Shown here: positions 49,988 through 60,800 of the stretch, one piece after another | Layout of the letters: each line of letters begins with the position of its first letter | Numbering within the stretch: position 1 is the first letter of the stretch | The notes under the pieces: generated by a model | Databases searched by the model: none | Told to the model about the DNA's origin: nothing | Seen by the model: only the letters and a program-made list of their open reading frames with translations | Program-made: the position numbers and the translations under genes | Assembly: GCA_028281765.1 (NCBI GenBank) | Contig: JANQJF010000113.1 | Span: 62,001-126,000, forward strand | DNA: 64,000 nt | From: Planctomycetota bacterium | Lineage (GTDB): Bacteria > Planctomycetota > UBA1135 > UBA2386 | Direction of reading: 5' to 3'

Positions 49988-52300
49988 TCAGTTGCCGACT
50001 GTCGCCTGGCCGCCAATCGAGCTCGTCAGGCCGAGCGTGTTCGCGCCGGGGTCCGGCGTGAAGGCCTGGTGGTAGATCGAGACGCCGTACCACGTCGGGT
50101 CCGTCGACATCGGAGCTTCCCAGGTCGCCGTGCCGAACGTGGCGGGCACGATCTGGACACCGAGGATGTTCACGTCGAGGGTGCAACCCGCCATGCCGAT
50201 CGCGTCCAGCGGGACGGCCGGCTGGGGCTGGAGGCCGATTGCGAAGAACGTCTGCGTCGCGAAGATCGGCAGGTTCGAGATGGCGACACCCAGCTCGTTG
50301 CCGATGACGGGCATCATCGACGGCACGACGTCGAGCTGGACGATGCCGTTGGTGCCGGCGCAGCCCGTGCCGTAGTTGGTGTAAGACGCCATCGGCGCCG
50401 CGACGCCGGCGAAGTACTGGAACGCGAGGGTCATCGCGTCTTCACCGATCGACTGACCCATGCGACGACCCGGGATGTCGTCTGCCGGCGGGTGGATACC
50501 GCCCCAGATGCGCGACAGCGAGCACTGGTCGGAAGCGTCGTAGTACGACGCCCACTGCAGAACCACGTCCTGGCTCGGACCGTCTTCGAAGACGAGGAAC
50601 TGGTTCTGCGGGCACACGAACTCACCGAGGCCGTCCGGGAAGTACGGCGAACCCGTGATCTGGTCCATGACGACCGCGGCGGCGCGGCTGTAGGTGCTGT
50701 GACCCGAGACGTAGCCGGCGAACGGCGGCGTCACGAACGACGGGCGCTGGTACGGCCACCAGTTCTCTGCGAGGATCCAACCGACGTCTGCGGTCGTGGT
50801 CGCGGGGTCGCCGATGAACGCGGGGCCGCGCCACGCGTAGACGGCGATCTTGCCCTCGGAACCCGCGAGGTGTTCGTGGCGCTGGCCGGCCGCAGTGGTC
50901 GCCGGCGTCACGAGCTCGATGTAGCCCGGGCGCAGGTTGATCCCGTCCGGGTGGTAGCTCGGCAGCTGCGGGTCGGTGGCCTGGCCGAGATCCGCGAGGT
51001 AGCGGATCGCACTGACCGGACGCACGTAGTCGTACCAGCCCTTGCAGCCCCAGGCGGCGACCGCGCAGTCGTGCATCGCGCCTCCGAGGGCGAGGTACAG
51101 CTTGACGTCCCACTCGAGGTCGCCGAGCACGGGGCCGACGCCGCCGATCTGCTTGGTGAACGACGGGTGGTCGGTCACGTAGTTGGCGATCGTATACCAG
51201 TGACCCGGCGGCGTCTCGGAGTCCGGGCCGTCTGCCCAGAACTCGGCGAGGATGCGACCGTAGTCACCACGCGGGACCATCTGCGTCGGGTACGGTTGGC
51301 CGGTGACCGGGTTCACGCTGTAACCCTGGCCCCAGTCGCCGCCGTTCTCGAAGTCGTAGAACTGGCTGAATTCACCGAGCAGCGGCAGGCTCGCGTTGCC
51401 GATGGAGTTCGGCGACGCGTCGATCATGACGCCGTCGGACGGGTCGAGGTGCGCCGACCATACGACGACCATCTCGTTGCCCCACTTGAAGTCTTCAGAG
51501 CTCGGCGTGCCAAGCTTCGGCGGCGAGCCCGGATCGTGATAGAGCCAGTAGTCGAAGCCGTCGCGGTGTTGGACCGTGAGGTCGTTCTGCGACAGGGCGA
51601 ACGGCGTGACCTGACCCCACTCGGGGCTGAGGAAGTCCGGATACCCGAACGGAATCGGGTTGCCCGACTGGTCGATGAAGAACTGCAGCGCGAGCGGTTG
51701 CCAGCGGTTCGGGTGCGTCATGTCCGGGTTGCCCGGAAGTGCCATGACGAGCGGATCGTTGACCGGCTGGTAGTAGAGGTTCGCGTAGTCGTTCGCTTGG
51801 TTCGAGTTGTCGGCGTCGCCGAACGCCATGACTGCTTGCGCGATCCGGTTGCCGATCGCCGAGGGCGAGTTGCCGACCGTCGAGTTGTTCGTCGTGCTGT
51901 AGCCGAGCGTCGTCATCAACGCGTCGTACTGCGGCGACATCGTCGGGAACCCGGGGGAGATCGCGAAGCGCGACTTCAGCAGCTGGTACGACGCGTAGCT
52001 CAGGGCCTCTTCACGCCACGAGTCGACCGCGGGGTCGGACGAGGGGTGGTCTTCTTGGAAGATCACCGTTTGCGCGAAGCCGCTGTCGTACGTCGCCCAG
52101 GCGTCCCACATCGCGGCGGAGATGTGGTACAGGTTGCGCGCGTGAACCGTCGGTCGCGCGAAGTCTCCGCGGATCGAGTCGAGTAGGAGCTCGTTCCATT
52201 CGCGTGCGACGGAGTGTTGGGCTTGGACGGTGGACACGGCCGCGGTTGCAGCGACGAGCCCGAGCGAGAGGGTCCTTCTGCCGAGAAGGGAAAGAGTCAT
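49988..52300 (-). CDS. Exported vanadium-dependent haloperoxidase/PAP2-like protein
   Basis: 770 residues from the ATG at 52300. A signal peptide covers about 1-28. The PAP2/haloperoxidase site is split as expected: KGWYDYVRPVSAIRY (Lys/Arg contributor), YVSGHSTYSRAAA (SGHS motif) and IWGGIHPPADDIPGRRMG (final His and Arg). Family members use vanadate to oxidise halides or act as acid phosphatases; the halide preference is not predictable. From about residue 650 the shared C-terminal domain begins (YGTGCAGTNG, GMAGCTL, ending ANTLGLTSSIGGQATVGN). The gene follows the Kelch-like protein gene on the same strand after 186 bases. The large size is due to the N-terminal helical part plus the C-terminal domain. 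Confidence 0.87.
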   Translation of the reverse strand: MTLSLLGRRTLSLGLVAATAAVSTVQAQHSVAREWNELLLDSIRGDFARPTVHARNLYHISAAMWDAWATYDSGFAQTVIFQEDHPSSDPAVDSWREEALSYASYQLLKSRFAISPGFPTMSPQYDALMTTLGYSTTNNSTVGNSPSAIGNRIAQAVMAFGDADNSNQANDYANLYYQPVNDPLVMALPGNPDMTHPNRWQPLALQFFIDQSGNPIPFGYPDFLSPEWGQVTPFALSQNDLTVQHRDGFDYWLYHDPGSPPKLGTPSSEDFKWGNEMVVVWSAHLDPSDGVMIDASPNSIGNASLPLLGEFSQFYDFENGGDWGQGYSVNPVTGQPYPTQMVPRGDYGRILAEFWADGPDSETPPGHWYTIANYVTDHPSFTKQIGGVGPVLGDLEWDVKLYLALGGAMHDCAVAAWGCKGWYDYVRPVSAIRYLADLGQATDPQLPSYHPDGINLRPGYIELVTPATTAAGQRHEHLAGSEGKIAVYAWRGPAFIGDPATTTADVGWILAENWWPYQRPSFVTPPFAGYVSGHSTYSRAAAVVMDQITGSPYFPDGLGEFVCPQNQFLVFEDGPSQDVVLQWASYYDASDQCSLSRIWGGIHPPADDIPGRRMGQSIGEDAMTLAFQYFAGVAAPMASYTNYGTGCAGTNGIVQLDVVPSMMPVIGNELGVAISNLPIFATQTFFAIGLQPQPAVPLDAIGMAGCTLDVNILGVQIVPATFGTATWEAPMSTDPTWYGVSIYHQAFTPDPGANTLGLTSSIGGQATVGN

Positions 52301-52486
52301 TGTGGGTGGCCTCGAAAGTGCGTGTGCAGAAACGCGAAGTTTGGGCGATCGGATTCCCTGCCAAAATACACGACTGGGACGACCCGACAAGCGGCGGACC
52401 GCTCGGCTCGACGCGCCTTACCGAACAGTTGCTCCTGGTGGCGGGAGAACCTCGAAGCAACGTCGATTCCGCGTTGCCGCGGACCT

Positions 52487-53836
52487 TTAAAGACCGCCGA
52501 AGGTGATCCGTATGGCATCCGAGAACACCAATCCGAGGGCCGTCGCGGCCGGATCGAATGCCGCCAATTGTTGGGCGACCTGCAGCCCGATGAGGCCGGT
52601 GTCGTTCGGTAGACCGAGTGACCACGACGCCGCCGAGCCCAGGACTGCGAGCGGAACGGCCGGCGCGAAGGGCTGGACCCCGAGGGCGCAGCCGGGTGCG
52701 CCCAGCACGGCGAGGTCGACGGGGTCCGGGAACGGATCGCCGAGCAGCCCGAACGCGCCGCCGAGTGCGGGATCGGGCAAATTCGAGAAGGAAACGGTCC
52801 AATCATCGCCGAGCCAGGGGAACGAGTCGCCGAGATCGGTGGTGGGGCCCCCGCATCCGGCGGGCACGATCTCCGCGTCCGCGGGGTCGGTCGGGGCGTA
52901 CGACCACGTCGTCGTGCCCGCGAAGACCGGGCCTTCGAGGGCGATCGTTTCGCGGCGCGCGGCGTCGTACGCGACGAGGGGGGGACTGAACGGGGAGCCG
53001 GGCGGCGGCGACGTCGTCCGTTCGGTCCACTCACTGCCGTCCCATTCCCAGGTCGAGATGCCCAGCCCGCTCAGCGACAGCAAGACGGTCCGGCGGCGCG
53101 CGGCGTCGTAGACCATCGCGTTGCGACTCGAGAACAGCGGTCCGCCGCCGGACGCCAGTTGGTGCCACGCGGTGCCGTCCCATTCCCAGGTGTCGCCGAA
53201 AATTCCGAACGACGCGGCGCCACCGAACAGAACGAGGCGGTCACGGTGATGGTCGTACGCCATGCCGTGGTCGTAGCGCGCGGCGGGCCCGCTCGTCGGC
53301 GTGATGTCCGTCCAATCGGCGCCGTCCCAGGCCCACAGGTCGTCGAGGGGGGCGGACGTCCCGTCGATGCCCCCGAAGACGAGGACGCGGCCGCGCATGC
53401 TGTCGTAGACCATGCCGTGGGAAGACCGCGCCGATGGCGAATTCAGCGATGACGTGACGACCCAGTTCGCGCTGGCGGGCTCCCAGTGTCGCGTCTCGTT
53501 CGCCGGCGTGAACAGGCCGCCGCCACCGAACAGCATCACGCGGGCCGTCGGGCCGTCGAAGGCGAGAGAGGCGTCCTGAGGCACGTGATACCCGCCTCCC
53601 GTGGGAGACGAGCTCCACGCGGTGCCGTTCCACTCCCACGTCGAGGTCACGTCCGGGAGCAGCGCGACGACGACCTCGCGCAGTGGGTCGAACGCGATGG
53701 CGTTCGGGCTGAGGGTTGCCGTCGCGAAGATCGGCCCCGGACTGCCCACGGCCAGCGGGTTCCAGTCGGTCTGTGCGATCGCCGACGGCCCGGTCAGGGC
53801 GAGCACGATCGCGAGGTCCAGTCGACGGCATCGCAT
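52487..53836 (-). CDS. Exported Kelch-like beta-propeller protein with shared C-terminal domain
   Basis: 449 residues from the ATG at 53836. TACGAT 6 bases upstream and the immediate signal peptide (LDLAIVLALTGPSAIAQ) favour it. A GTG at 53893 overlapping the neighbouring stop is the alternative. Kelch/galactose-oxidase-type repeats cover about 25-330: SARSSHGMVYDSMRGRVLVF followed by GG, ARYDHGMAYDHHRDRLVLFG, SRNAMVYDAARRRTVLL. The terminal domain starts around PAGCGGPTTDLG, contains GAPGCALGVQ and ends ATALGLVFSDAIRITFGGL. No catalytic residue is evident, so a binding or structural role on the surface is likely. Confidence 0.82.
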   Translation of the reverse strand: MRCRRLDLAIVLALTGPSAIAQTDWNPLAVGSPGPIFATATLSPNAIAFDPLREVVVALLPDVTSTWEWNGTAWSSSPTGGGYHVPQDASLAFDGPTARVMLFGGGGLFTPANETRHWEPASANWVVTSSLNSPSARSSHGMVYDSMRGRVLVFGGIDGTSAPLDDLWAWDGADWTDITPTSGPAARYDHGMAYDHHRDRLVLFGGAASFGIFGDTWEWDGTAWHQLASGGGPLFSSRNAMVYDAARRRTVLLSLSGLGISTWEWDGSEWTERTTSPPPGSPFSPPLVAYDAARRETIALEGPVFAGTTTWSYAPTDPADAEIVPAGCGGPTTDLGDSFPWLGDDWTVSFSNLPDPALGGAFGLLGDPFPDPVDLAVLGAPGCALGVQPFAPAVPLAVLGSAASWSLGLPNDTGLIGLQVAQQLAAFDPAATALGLVFSDAIRITFGGL

Positions 53837-53842
53837 GCGTGC

Positions 53843-53848
53843 ATCGTA
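53843..53848 (-). promoter_or_regulatory. -10-like hexamer TACGAT, leaderless promoter
   Basis: TACGAT lies on the minus strand with 6 bases to the ATG at 53836. It supports that start over the GTG at 53893. Confidence 0.5.
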
Positions 53849-53889
53849 TCCCGTTTCGCGCGTCCCGGGGAGGCGCGCGGCAATGCGTG

Positions 53890-56800
53890 TCACCGTGTCG
53901 GCAGCCGCAGCTCGATCGGCTTGTCCGGCACCGTCGCATCCACGCGAGCGCGGCGATCGTCCCAGCTTTCGATCTCGATCCGGTAGTTCCCCGGATCGAG
54001 CGGCATCGGGAAGGTCAGCTTGGGCTGGAACACGCCACGGAATGAATGACGCACGGTCGTGCTGAGGATGAGACGGTCATCCTGCGCGGTGCGAATGCGG
54101 AGCGTGCCGGACCAGCTCTCCTGATACTTCGACTGATCCTCCGGCAGCAGCACGTGCACGTCGATCGGCGTGACCCGTGACGGCAGCGTGGCACGCACGC
54201 GCGAATCCTCGCCGACGACCATGGCGTGCGTTCGCGATGGGAACGGGCCACCCCACACGATGACCTTCGCGTCGCCGCGATGCACGCCGGTCGCGACGAA
54301 CGTGCCGTCGGCCTGGCGCTTCGCGCGCCACGAGTCGCGCGCCGTGCGCACGGTCACGCGCAGTCGATCGCTCCCGACCGTCGGGTTGCCGTTCTCATCC
54401 TGGAACAGCACGGTGACTTTGCCGGCTGTCGGTGCGTTCACGTCCGCGAGGTCGAGGTGCTCGGCCTTGCCGAGTCGGATGGTCTCCGCAAACGTCCGCT
54501 CGCCGGGCACGCTGTAGCGCAGCCGGTACTTGCCGGGCGACAGCGGCTTGATCTCGAACGCGCCGGTCTCCGAGTCGGCCCAGACGACGACGTCGAAACC
54601 GTACGGGACGTTGTCCGCTTTGACTCGAATCGTGCTCTTCGGGACGACCGCGCCGCTGCTGTTGCGAAGCGTGCCGCGGATCGAGCAGTTGGGACGCTTC
54701 CAGCTGGGGACGCGCACGACGTGCGGTTTGTTCGAGGCTTCGACCGGTGGAATGACGTGGGTCGGGAACCAGTCGAACTTGTCGCCGCGCAGTCCTTCCA
54801 CGCCCTCGGGGAGCGGCGCGTAGACGGCGATCTCCCGGAGCTCGCCAGCCGGCACGTGCCACTTCGCGTGGTCGTGCGGGGCCAAGCCCTCTTCGTTGGT
54901 CGGCATGCTCATGCCCGTAGTGAACCCCTCGAGGCTGCGCATCGACGCGCGCCAGCCCACGAGTGGGTTGCCCGCTTCGTCGACGACGCGCGCCGACATC
55001 GGCAGCGGCGCGGCGATCTGCGGGTGCCATTCGTTGTCGCCGGGCTTCAGCGTGCGGTCGATCCGAACTTCCGAGCCGTCGATGTTCGCGCGCAGCCGGT
55101 TCGGGCCGGGTAACAACCCGTCGATCACGAAGACGCCGTTGTCGCCGGTACGCAAGGACCGCTCGCAGAGCGGCAGCTCGTAGACCCCTTCGTCCCAGCC
55201 CTCGGCGTAGACGGAAGCCTGGACCGCGGGCTCACCCTCGGCGTTCCTCACCGTGCCGACCAGTCGGGCGGCTTCCTGGAGCTGCAGCTGCAGTTCCGGC
55301 TCCGTGCCGCCGTGATGCTCGAAGCGCTGCTTCGCGAACCGCGACACGCGACCGTCGAAGTGCTCGGCGATGAGCATGTGCCGGCCCGGCTCGAGCCAGT
55401 CCATGCGGAATCGTCCGTCGTCGTCTGTCCGTGTGTACTGCTTCGTCGCGCGTGCCCCGAACTGCACGAGCGCGACGTCGATGTTCGGCACGGGTCCGCC
55501 GTTTTCGTCGACGACGACGCCGCTGACGGCGACCGCCGGGCCGCGGAGCTTCAGCGTGACCTTGGTCGTCTCTCCCGTTCGCCCGCGGACGTTTCGCAGC
55601 GAACTCAGCTGGTGACCGCTCGCGAACGCCCGAAGCTGGCCGCTGCGATCGACGTCCCGCATGCGGAGCACCCCGTCGGCGCCCGTGCGACCGAGTACGT
55701 TGTACATCCGGTGCCACTGATTGCCGAGAACGCCCTCGACCGTCGCGCCCGCCACCGGGTTGCCGTCGCGGTCGACGACTGTGACCTCGAGGTGCATGCC
55801 CGGTTCGAGCTTCAGCACGTGCTCGCCGCCGCTCGGCGGCGGCATGATCCCGGGCCACCAGAACTCGCTCGATTGGCGGCCGACGATCCCGACCTGATAG
55901 TAGCGCGGTTCTCCGAGCTCGATGAACTCGTGGCGGCCTTCGTCGTCGGTGTGCGCGTACTGCAATCGCGAGTCGCACATGAACATGACCGGAGCGTTCG
56001 GCACGGGGCGGTTCTCCGGATCGACGACGCGCACGCGGATCTTCTGGGACCCCGATGCGGGGGCGGGTGATTCGGGCTTCGCGGCGGGTTCTTCTGCTTC
56101 CACGAGCACGTCGCGGCGGGCGCCGCCGTCGTCGTTGCGGAGAGTCGCCGTCTCGGCGTCGGGCGTGATGCGGACGGTTTCCGCCGCCGGTGAAAGGGCG
56201 TCGTTCGGCCACAGCCCGAAGGTCACGGCGGTGGCGATCATGAGGAGGGTGGCGATCATCGTGTAGCTCTTCCAGGTCGATTGGATGGTCCACGCCGCCG
56301 GCAGCGTTGCCGCGACTGTCGCCCCATGAGCCATCACCGCTTCGCGCACGCGCCCGAGCACTTCCGCTGCGATGGCCGCGCTCGGCATCGCGAACGCCGC
56401 GCCGAGCGCGAGGCCCGTCGGCAGCGCCTTCCGCAGGAGCTCGAGACCGCGCACGACCTGCGTCCGCACCGTGCCCGCCTTGCGGCCGGTGGCATTCGCG
56501 ATGTCCTGCGCGCTGAGCCCGTGCTCGAGATGCAGGATCACCACTTCCCGGTAGGGCTGCGGCAGCTCCTGCATCGTGCGCGCGACGAGCTCGCGCACCT
56601 CGGCTTCGGATGCGTCGTCGGGTGGCTCCTGCTCCGACACGAGGGTGTCGAGGCTGGCGGCCGAGCCCGAAGCACGCTTGGCACGACGCCGGTCGTTGCG
56701 CACGGCGTTGCCGAGGATCCCGAGCAGCCACGGCTTCAGCGGCCGCGTCGGGTTCCAGCGGTTCCGGTCTTCGATTGCGGTCAAGAACGTCGATTGGATC

Positions 56801-56952
56801 GCGTCCTCGGCACGATGACGGTCGCCACCACTCAGATACCACGCGACGCGCCAGAGCTCACTGGCCGTCGCGTCGAACACCCGCGCGAGCGCTTCCGGAG
56901 CGCCGTTGGCGCGGAAGCGTTCGAACGCGGTGTCTTCGGGGCGGCGGGTCAT
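53890..56952 (-). CDS. ECF sigma factor fused to carboxypeptidase-regulatory-like repeats
   Basis: 1,020 residues. Sigma region 2 is at about 25-95 (WRVAWYLSGGDRHRAEDAIQ, then STFLTAIEDRNRW) and region 4 at about 130-185 (LPQPYREVVILHLEHGLSAQ, DIANATGRKAGTVRTQVVRG). A membrane span follows at about 235-255 (MIATLLMIATAVTFGLW). The remaining ~750 residues are predicted outside: repeated ~90-residue beta-sandwiches of the carboxypeptidase-regulatory type (RVRVVDPENRPVPNAPVMF, TVVDRDGNPVAGATVEG, VVDENGGPVPNIDVALV, VVDEAGNPLVGW). The sigma domain is tied to an extracytoplasmic sensor in a single chain, a design known from planctomycetes. Release presumably needs proteolysis. It resembles the gene at 57817-60996. 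Confidence 0.88.
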   Translation of the reverse strand: MTRRPEDTAFERFRANGAPEALARVFDATASELWRVAWYLSGGDRHRAEDAIQSTFLTAIEDRNRWNPTRPLKPWLLGILGNAVRNDRRRAKRASGSAASLDTLVSEQEPPDDASEAEVRELVARTMQELPQPYREVVILHLEHGLSAQDIANATGRKAGTVRTQVVRGLELLRKALPTGLALGAAFAMPSAAIAAEVLGRVREAVMAHGATVAATLPAAWTIQSTWKSYTMIATLLMIATAVTFGLWPNDALSPAAETVRITPDAETATLRNDDGGARRDVLVEAEEPAAKPESPAPASGSQKIRVRVVDPENRPVPNAPVMFMCDSRLQYAHTDDEGRHEFIELGEPRYYQVGIVGRQSSEFWWPGIMPPPSGGEHVLKLEPGMHLEVTVVDRDGNPVAGATVEGVLGNQWHRMYNVLGRTGADGVLRMRDVDRSGQLRAFASGHQLSSLRNVRGRTGETTKVTLKLRGPAVAVSGVVVDENGGPVPNIDVALVQFGARATKQYTRTDDDGRFRMDWLEPGRHMLIAEHFDGRVSRFAKQRFEHHGGTEPELQLQLQEAARLVGTVRNAEGEPAVQASVYAEGWDEGVYELPLCERSLRTGDNGVFVIDGLLPGPNRLRANIDGSEVRIDRTLKPGDNEWHPQIAAPLPMSARVVDEAGNPLVGWRASMRSLEGFTTGMSMPTNEEGLAPHDHAKWHVPAGELREIAVYAPLPEGVEGLRGDKFDWFPTHVIPPVEASNKPHVVRVPSWKRPNCSIRGTLRNSSGAVVPKSTIRVKADNVPYGFDVVVWADSETGAFEIKPLSPGKYRLRYSVPGERTFAETIRLGKAEHLDLADVNAPTAGKVTVLFQDENGNPTVGSDRLRVTVRTARDSWRAKRQADGTFVATGVHRGDAKVIVWGGPFPSRTHAMVVGEDSRVRATLPSRVTPIDVHVLLPEDQSKYQESWSGTLRIRTAQDDRLILSTTVRHSFRGVFQPKLTFPMPLDPGNYRIEIESWDDRRARVDATVPDKPIELRLPTR

Positions 56953-56985
56953 GGGTGTGAGTGCTGTCGTGGGCGGGAGGGAGTG

Positions 56986-57791
56986 CTACGGAGATTCTCG
57001 GAAAAAGTGGGAGCGGGCGACGGGCGGGCGCGGGTTGCGGGTGGGGGCGCGGACGACGCGATCAGGCCGCTCGGCCGGGAACTTCAAAGGTGCGGTGCGG
57101 CCGTGGCGGCGCCAGCCTGTGCGGAGGAGCCAGGTGGATGGGGGCGTGACTGGAGGTCGCCAGTGCGCGGCTTTGCCGACGATCTCGATGTGGATCGCCC
57201 ATCCGTCGAACCATGGGCCGGACGCAAAGTAGTCGAGGACGTCGACGGCGTACTGGTGGCGACGGGCGTTGTTCAGGACATAGGCAATCGCGTGGCGCAC
57301 CCGCCCATGCGGACGAGGAGTCCGGTCATGCCCCGAGTCAACGCGCGTTGATCGTCGGCCTCGACGATTGCGTGCACGTGGTTGCCCATGACGGAGTAGT
57401 GGACCAGACGGAAGACGAAGCGATCTTTGACTTTCGCGAACGCCTCACGGAGCACGGCGTACGTGTCCTTGCGTCGTAGCGAGGGGAGCCCCTGTCGCAG
57501 CCGAATCGTGACGTGAAGCGGGCACCCCTTTGCGAACTCCGCCTTCTTCTTGTGTGACACGCGCTCGCGAGCGGCCTGTCGCTTCCGCCCGCACCCTTCC
57601 GATGGCTGCCCCAGCCGAGCGGCAACGCCAACAGTCCCTGTGCCGTGATCGCACACGGACACGGATTCGCCGTCCTCTCCCCAGACGCCTCGGCCCACCT
57701 CGCGTCGCCCATGCCCGCGCCCGTGACCCGTGCCCAAATCGCCCGTTCGCCCAAGCCTCGCCGGCCGCTGTATGGCGCTCGTTTGCCCCAC
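56986..57791 (-). pseudogene. Broken REP-associated tyrosine transposase (RAYT, Y1_Tnp) gene
   Basis: The 5' part (to about 57300) encodes the HUH core: FAKGCPLHVTIRLRQGLPSL, VFRLVHYSVMGNHVHAIVEA (HxH) and ALTRGMTGLLVRM. There it jumps in another frame to VRHAIAYVLNNARRHQ and PWFDGWAIHIEIVG, which are the family's C-terminal blocks. In related proteins about 30 residues lie between these parts (the RxxxDRYHAxxL segment that carries the catalytic Tyr). Those codons are missing and the frame is shifted, so the enzyme is dead. The C-terminal frame runs to a TAG at 56986. It sits between two homologous ECF fusion genes. Confidence 0.8.
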
Positions 57792-57816
57792 CGCGTCGGC
57801 TAGCGTGTTGGTCCCC

Positions 57817-60800
57817 TCACCGCACCCGAAACCCCCGCGGCTCCCGCTCCTCCACCTTCACCGTCACCGTCGTCCGCCCAGTCGCCGAGACCTCCAACTC
57901 TTGCCGGTGATCCACCCGCCCTTTCTCGTCCTGCACCCTCACCCGGTGCTTCCCGGGCGCCAACCCCTCGATCAGCACCGTCCCGCCCGAGAAGTCCAAG
58001 AACCGAATCGAGCCTGGTGTGTCCCCGAGCGCACGAAACTGCAGTTCGCCGGACTCCAGCCCGACGATGCTGAGCTGGACGCTGCAGTTGCCGTAGTTCT
58101 CGCGCAGCTCGAAGTCGAGAACGTCCGTGCCCTCGATCATCACGAACTGCGAGCGCAGGAACGACCGCTCTTTCGCGTGGAGGGCCACCCAGTAACGACC
58201 CTCACTCAGGCCCTCGAATCGAAACTCCCGCTCGAGCCCGATCTCCTCCCGCCTCGAGTCGTCGATGTCGCCGTACGCCATCAGGTGTGCCGTCAGCTCG
58301 ATGCCGTCGAACCCCACGATTCGACCGGCGATCGCGTTGCCCTTGTCGATCGGGATCTTGACGTCGATGCGCGTCGAATCCTCCGGCACCGCGAACGGCC
58401 CGTGGATGCGGTGTGCGTAGTCGTCGTGGAAGACGACGAGCCGGGATTCGCCGGGGTTCGCGGTCTTGAACTCGAACTCACCCTTCTCGTTCGTCGTCAC
58501 CGTCGGCACGGTGTCGAAGCCGATGTGGCCGAGGTCGCCCGAACCCGCGACGAGTTTGACGGTCGCACCGGCGACCGGCTTGCCTGAAGAGTCGTCGTGC
58601 ACGATGCCTTGGATCGAAGATCCGCGCTTCATCAAGACGAGCACCTGTTCTCGCGGCGGGTCGACCATGGCTTCGGCCGTGAGCTTCTGTCGCGCGTAGC
58701 CTTCCGCGGAGATCGCGATCCAGAGCTGCTGACCGAGCGGGAAGCCACCGAAGCTCGATTTCCAGTATCCGTCGGTCCCGTTCACGCGGTCGGCCTTGCG
58801 GAAGCGCTCGTCCACATCGTCCTCGTTCGAGATCACGAGTTCGAACGACTCGATCGGCTGGCGAGTCGCCGCGTCGAGCACGCGCCCCGCCACGCTGGCA
58901 CCGCGCTGCAACGTGACAGTGACCCCGGTCATGCCGCGAGTGATGCCGGGTTGGCTTCCCGGGAGGTACCCTCGCAGGTACGCGACGACGGTGAGCGCGT
59001 AGTCCGGAAGGTCTTCGATCGCAAATGCACCGTTCTCGTCGGCAAACGCCTTGGTGCCGACTTCGAACAGCCAGCCCTTCTCGTTGCGTCCGCGGCAGAC
59101 CACTCTAGCACCGGGTAGCGGGGCGCCCGTGGCGTCGGCGACGATGCCCCGAATGGATCCGCCGCGTTCGAGGCGAACCTCGATCGGTCCCATGTCCTCG
59201 CGAATCTCGACTTTGGACGTGTGCTTCACGAATCCGCGGCGCTCGACCGACAGGTCCCTCGCGCCGGTCTGGGAATAGCGCAGCTCGAACTCGCCATTCT
59301 CGTCGGAGTACGACGACGAGGATGCGTTGAAGAAGCGCGCGTCGTAGCACCGCACGTGCGCGCCGGCCACGGGTTCGCCTTCGCCGTCGAGGACCACGCC
59401 GAGGATCGTCGAGCCGCGCTTGAGCACGATCACGAAGTCTTCGGCACCGACGCGAGCGCTCTCGCCGCTGCGTAGATATCCGAGCTTCTCCGCGAGGACG
59501 TAGTGTTCGACCGTCGCATCGACACTCGGCAGAACGAACTGGCCGTCTTCGTCGCTCTCGATGACGTATCGCTTCAGCGACGTCGACACGCGCGCCCCGG
59601 CGATCGGCTCGCCGGCTTCGTCGACGACGCGGCCGGCGATCCGTCCGCCGTGCGCGAGTGTGAAGTCCAGCCGGTGCTCTTCCGCCGTCTCCGGGATCGG
59701 GGCGTCCTGCGAGCTGGGCGCGAAGCCGTCTGCCCAGATCTTCATGTGGCGTGCGTGCGCGCCGCGGCCGACGAGGAACTCGTAGTGACCGGCGTCGTCG
59801 GACGTGGTTCGGTGGTCCGCGGTCGATTGAATGGTCGCGTTCGGGATCGGGTTGCCGTCTTGATCGCGGACGAACCCGTGCAGGCGGCACTCGAACGGCG
59901 AGACCGTGACGGTGAGATGTGCGGATTCGTCGCCGGGATGGATTGCTGCAGGACTGCACTGGATGCCGCGCGCCTTCGTGCTCGAAACGGCCGTGACCAT
60001 GCCCGCCGTGCGCGGCGGGTCGCCGTGCCACGAGAACTCGCCGCGCGCGTCGGTTCCGACCGACGCTTCTCGGGCGGGTGTGCCGTGGGTTTCGTATCCG
60101 TCGTAGAAGCGCAAGACGACGCGGCAGTTGGGATAGGGGAGACCCTGGCAGCGCGCGATGCCCGTGACGGTGAACGCACCGGTCGTCACGAGTTCGGCGC
60201 GTTCGGACGACGCGTCTTCGCTCGGTGCGTCCGTCTCGTCCTGCGTGACCGGATCTTGATTCCCTTCGAGCCGGGACTGCGCCAGGCTCGGTGGCGCGTC
60301 GTCCGGATCACTCGTCGGGCCCAGAACAGGGGGGCCCCACACCGCCCAGATCGTGAGGCCTGCGAGGATCAATCCACAAACGGCGAACAGCGACTTGGAC
60401 TTGCTCATCAAGACGGCTCCGGCGACGACGGGTGTGACGGGGGACGCATCGAGCGCCGCGCACGGGGTCAGCGCGACGATCCAGCTGCGGCGCGACCCGA
60501 AGTCACGATCGAGTTTGTGGCGCAGCTGCTCGAGACCACGGTGGAGACGCGACCGGACGGTTCCGTCGGGAACCCCGAGACGAGTCGCGATCTCCGCGGG
60601 CGACAGCTCTTCCCAGTAGCGCATCAGGAGCGTCGCTCGATACGGCTCGTCGAGTGCGAGCACGGCGTCGACGACTCGCTTGCGGTCGTGCTCGCGCTGC
60701 ACGACGTCTGCTGTCGAGGGTGCGGCGACTTCGTGCTCTGCGTCACGCTCTCGTGCTTGCCGCCGCCGCTTCCCGCGCACGTGATCGCGGACGAGGTTGC

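Noticed and set aside
50069-52186. 705-codon plus-strand frame, and a similar 625-codon frame at 48055-49932
   Set aside because: Both are mirror images of the haloperoxidase-like and PhoX genes. Composition is Arg/Val/Glu-biased in the manner of shadow frames.
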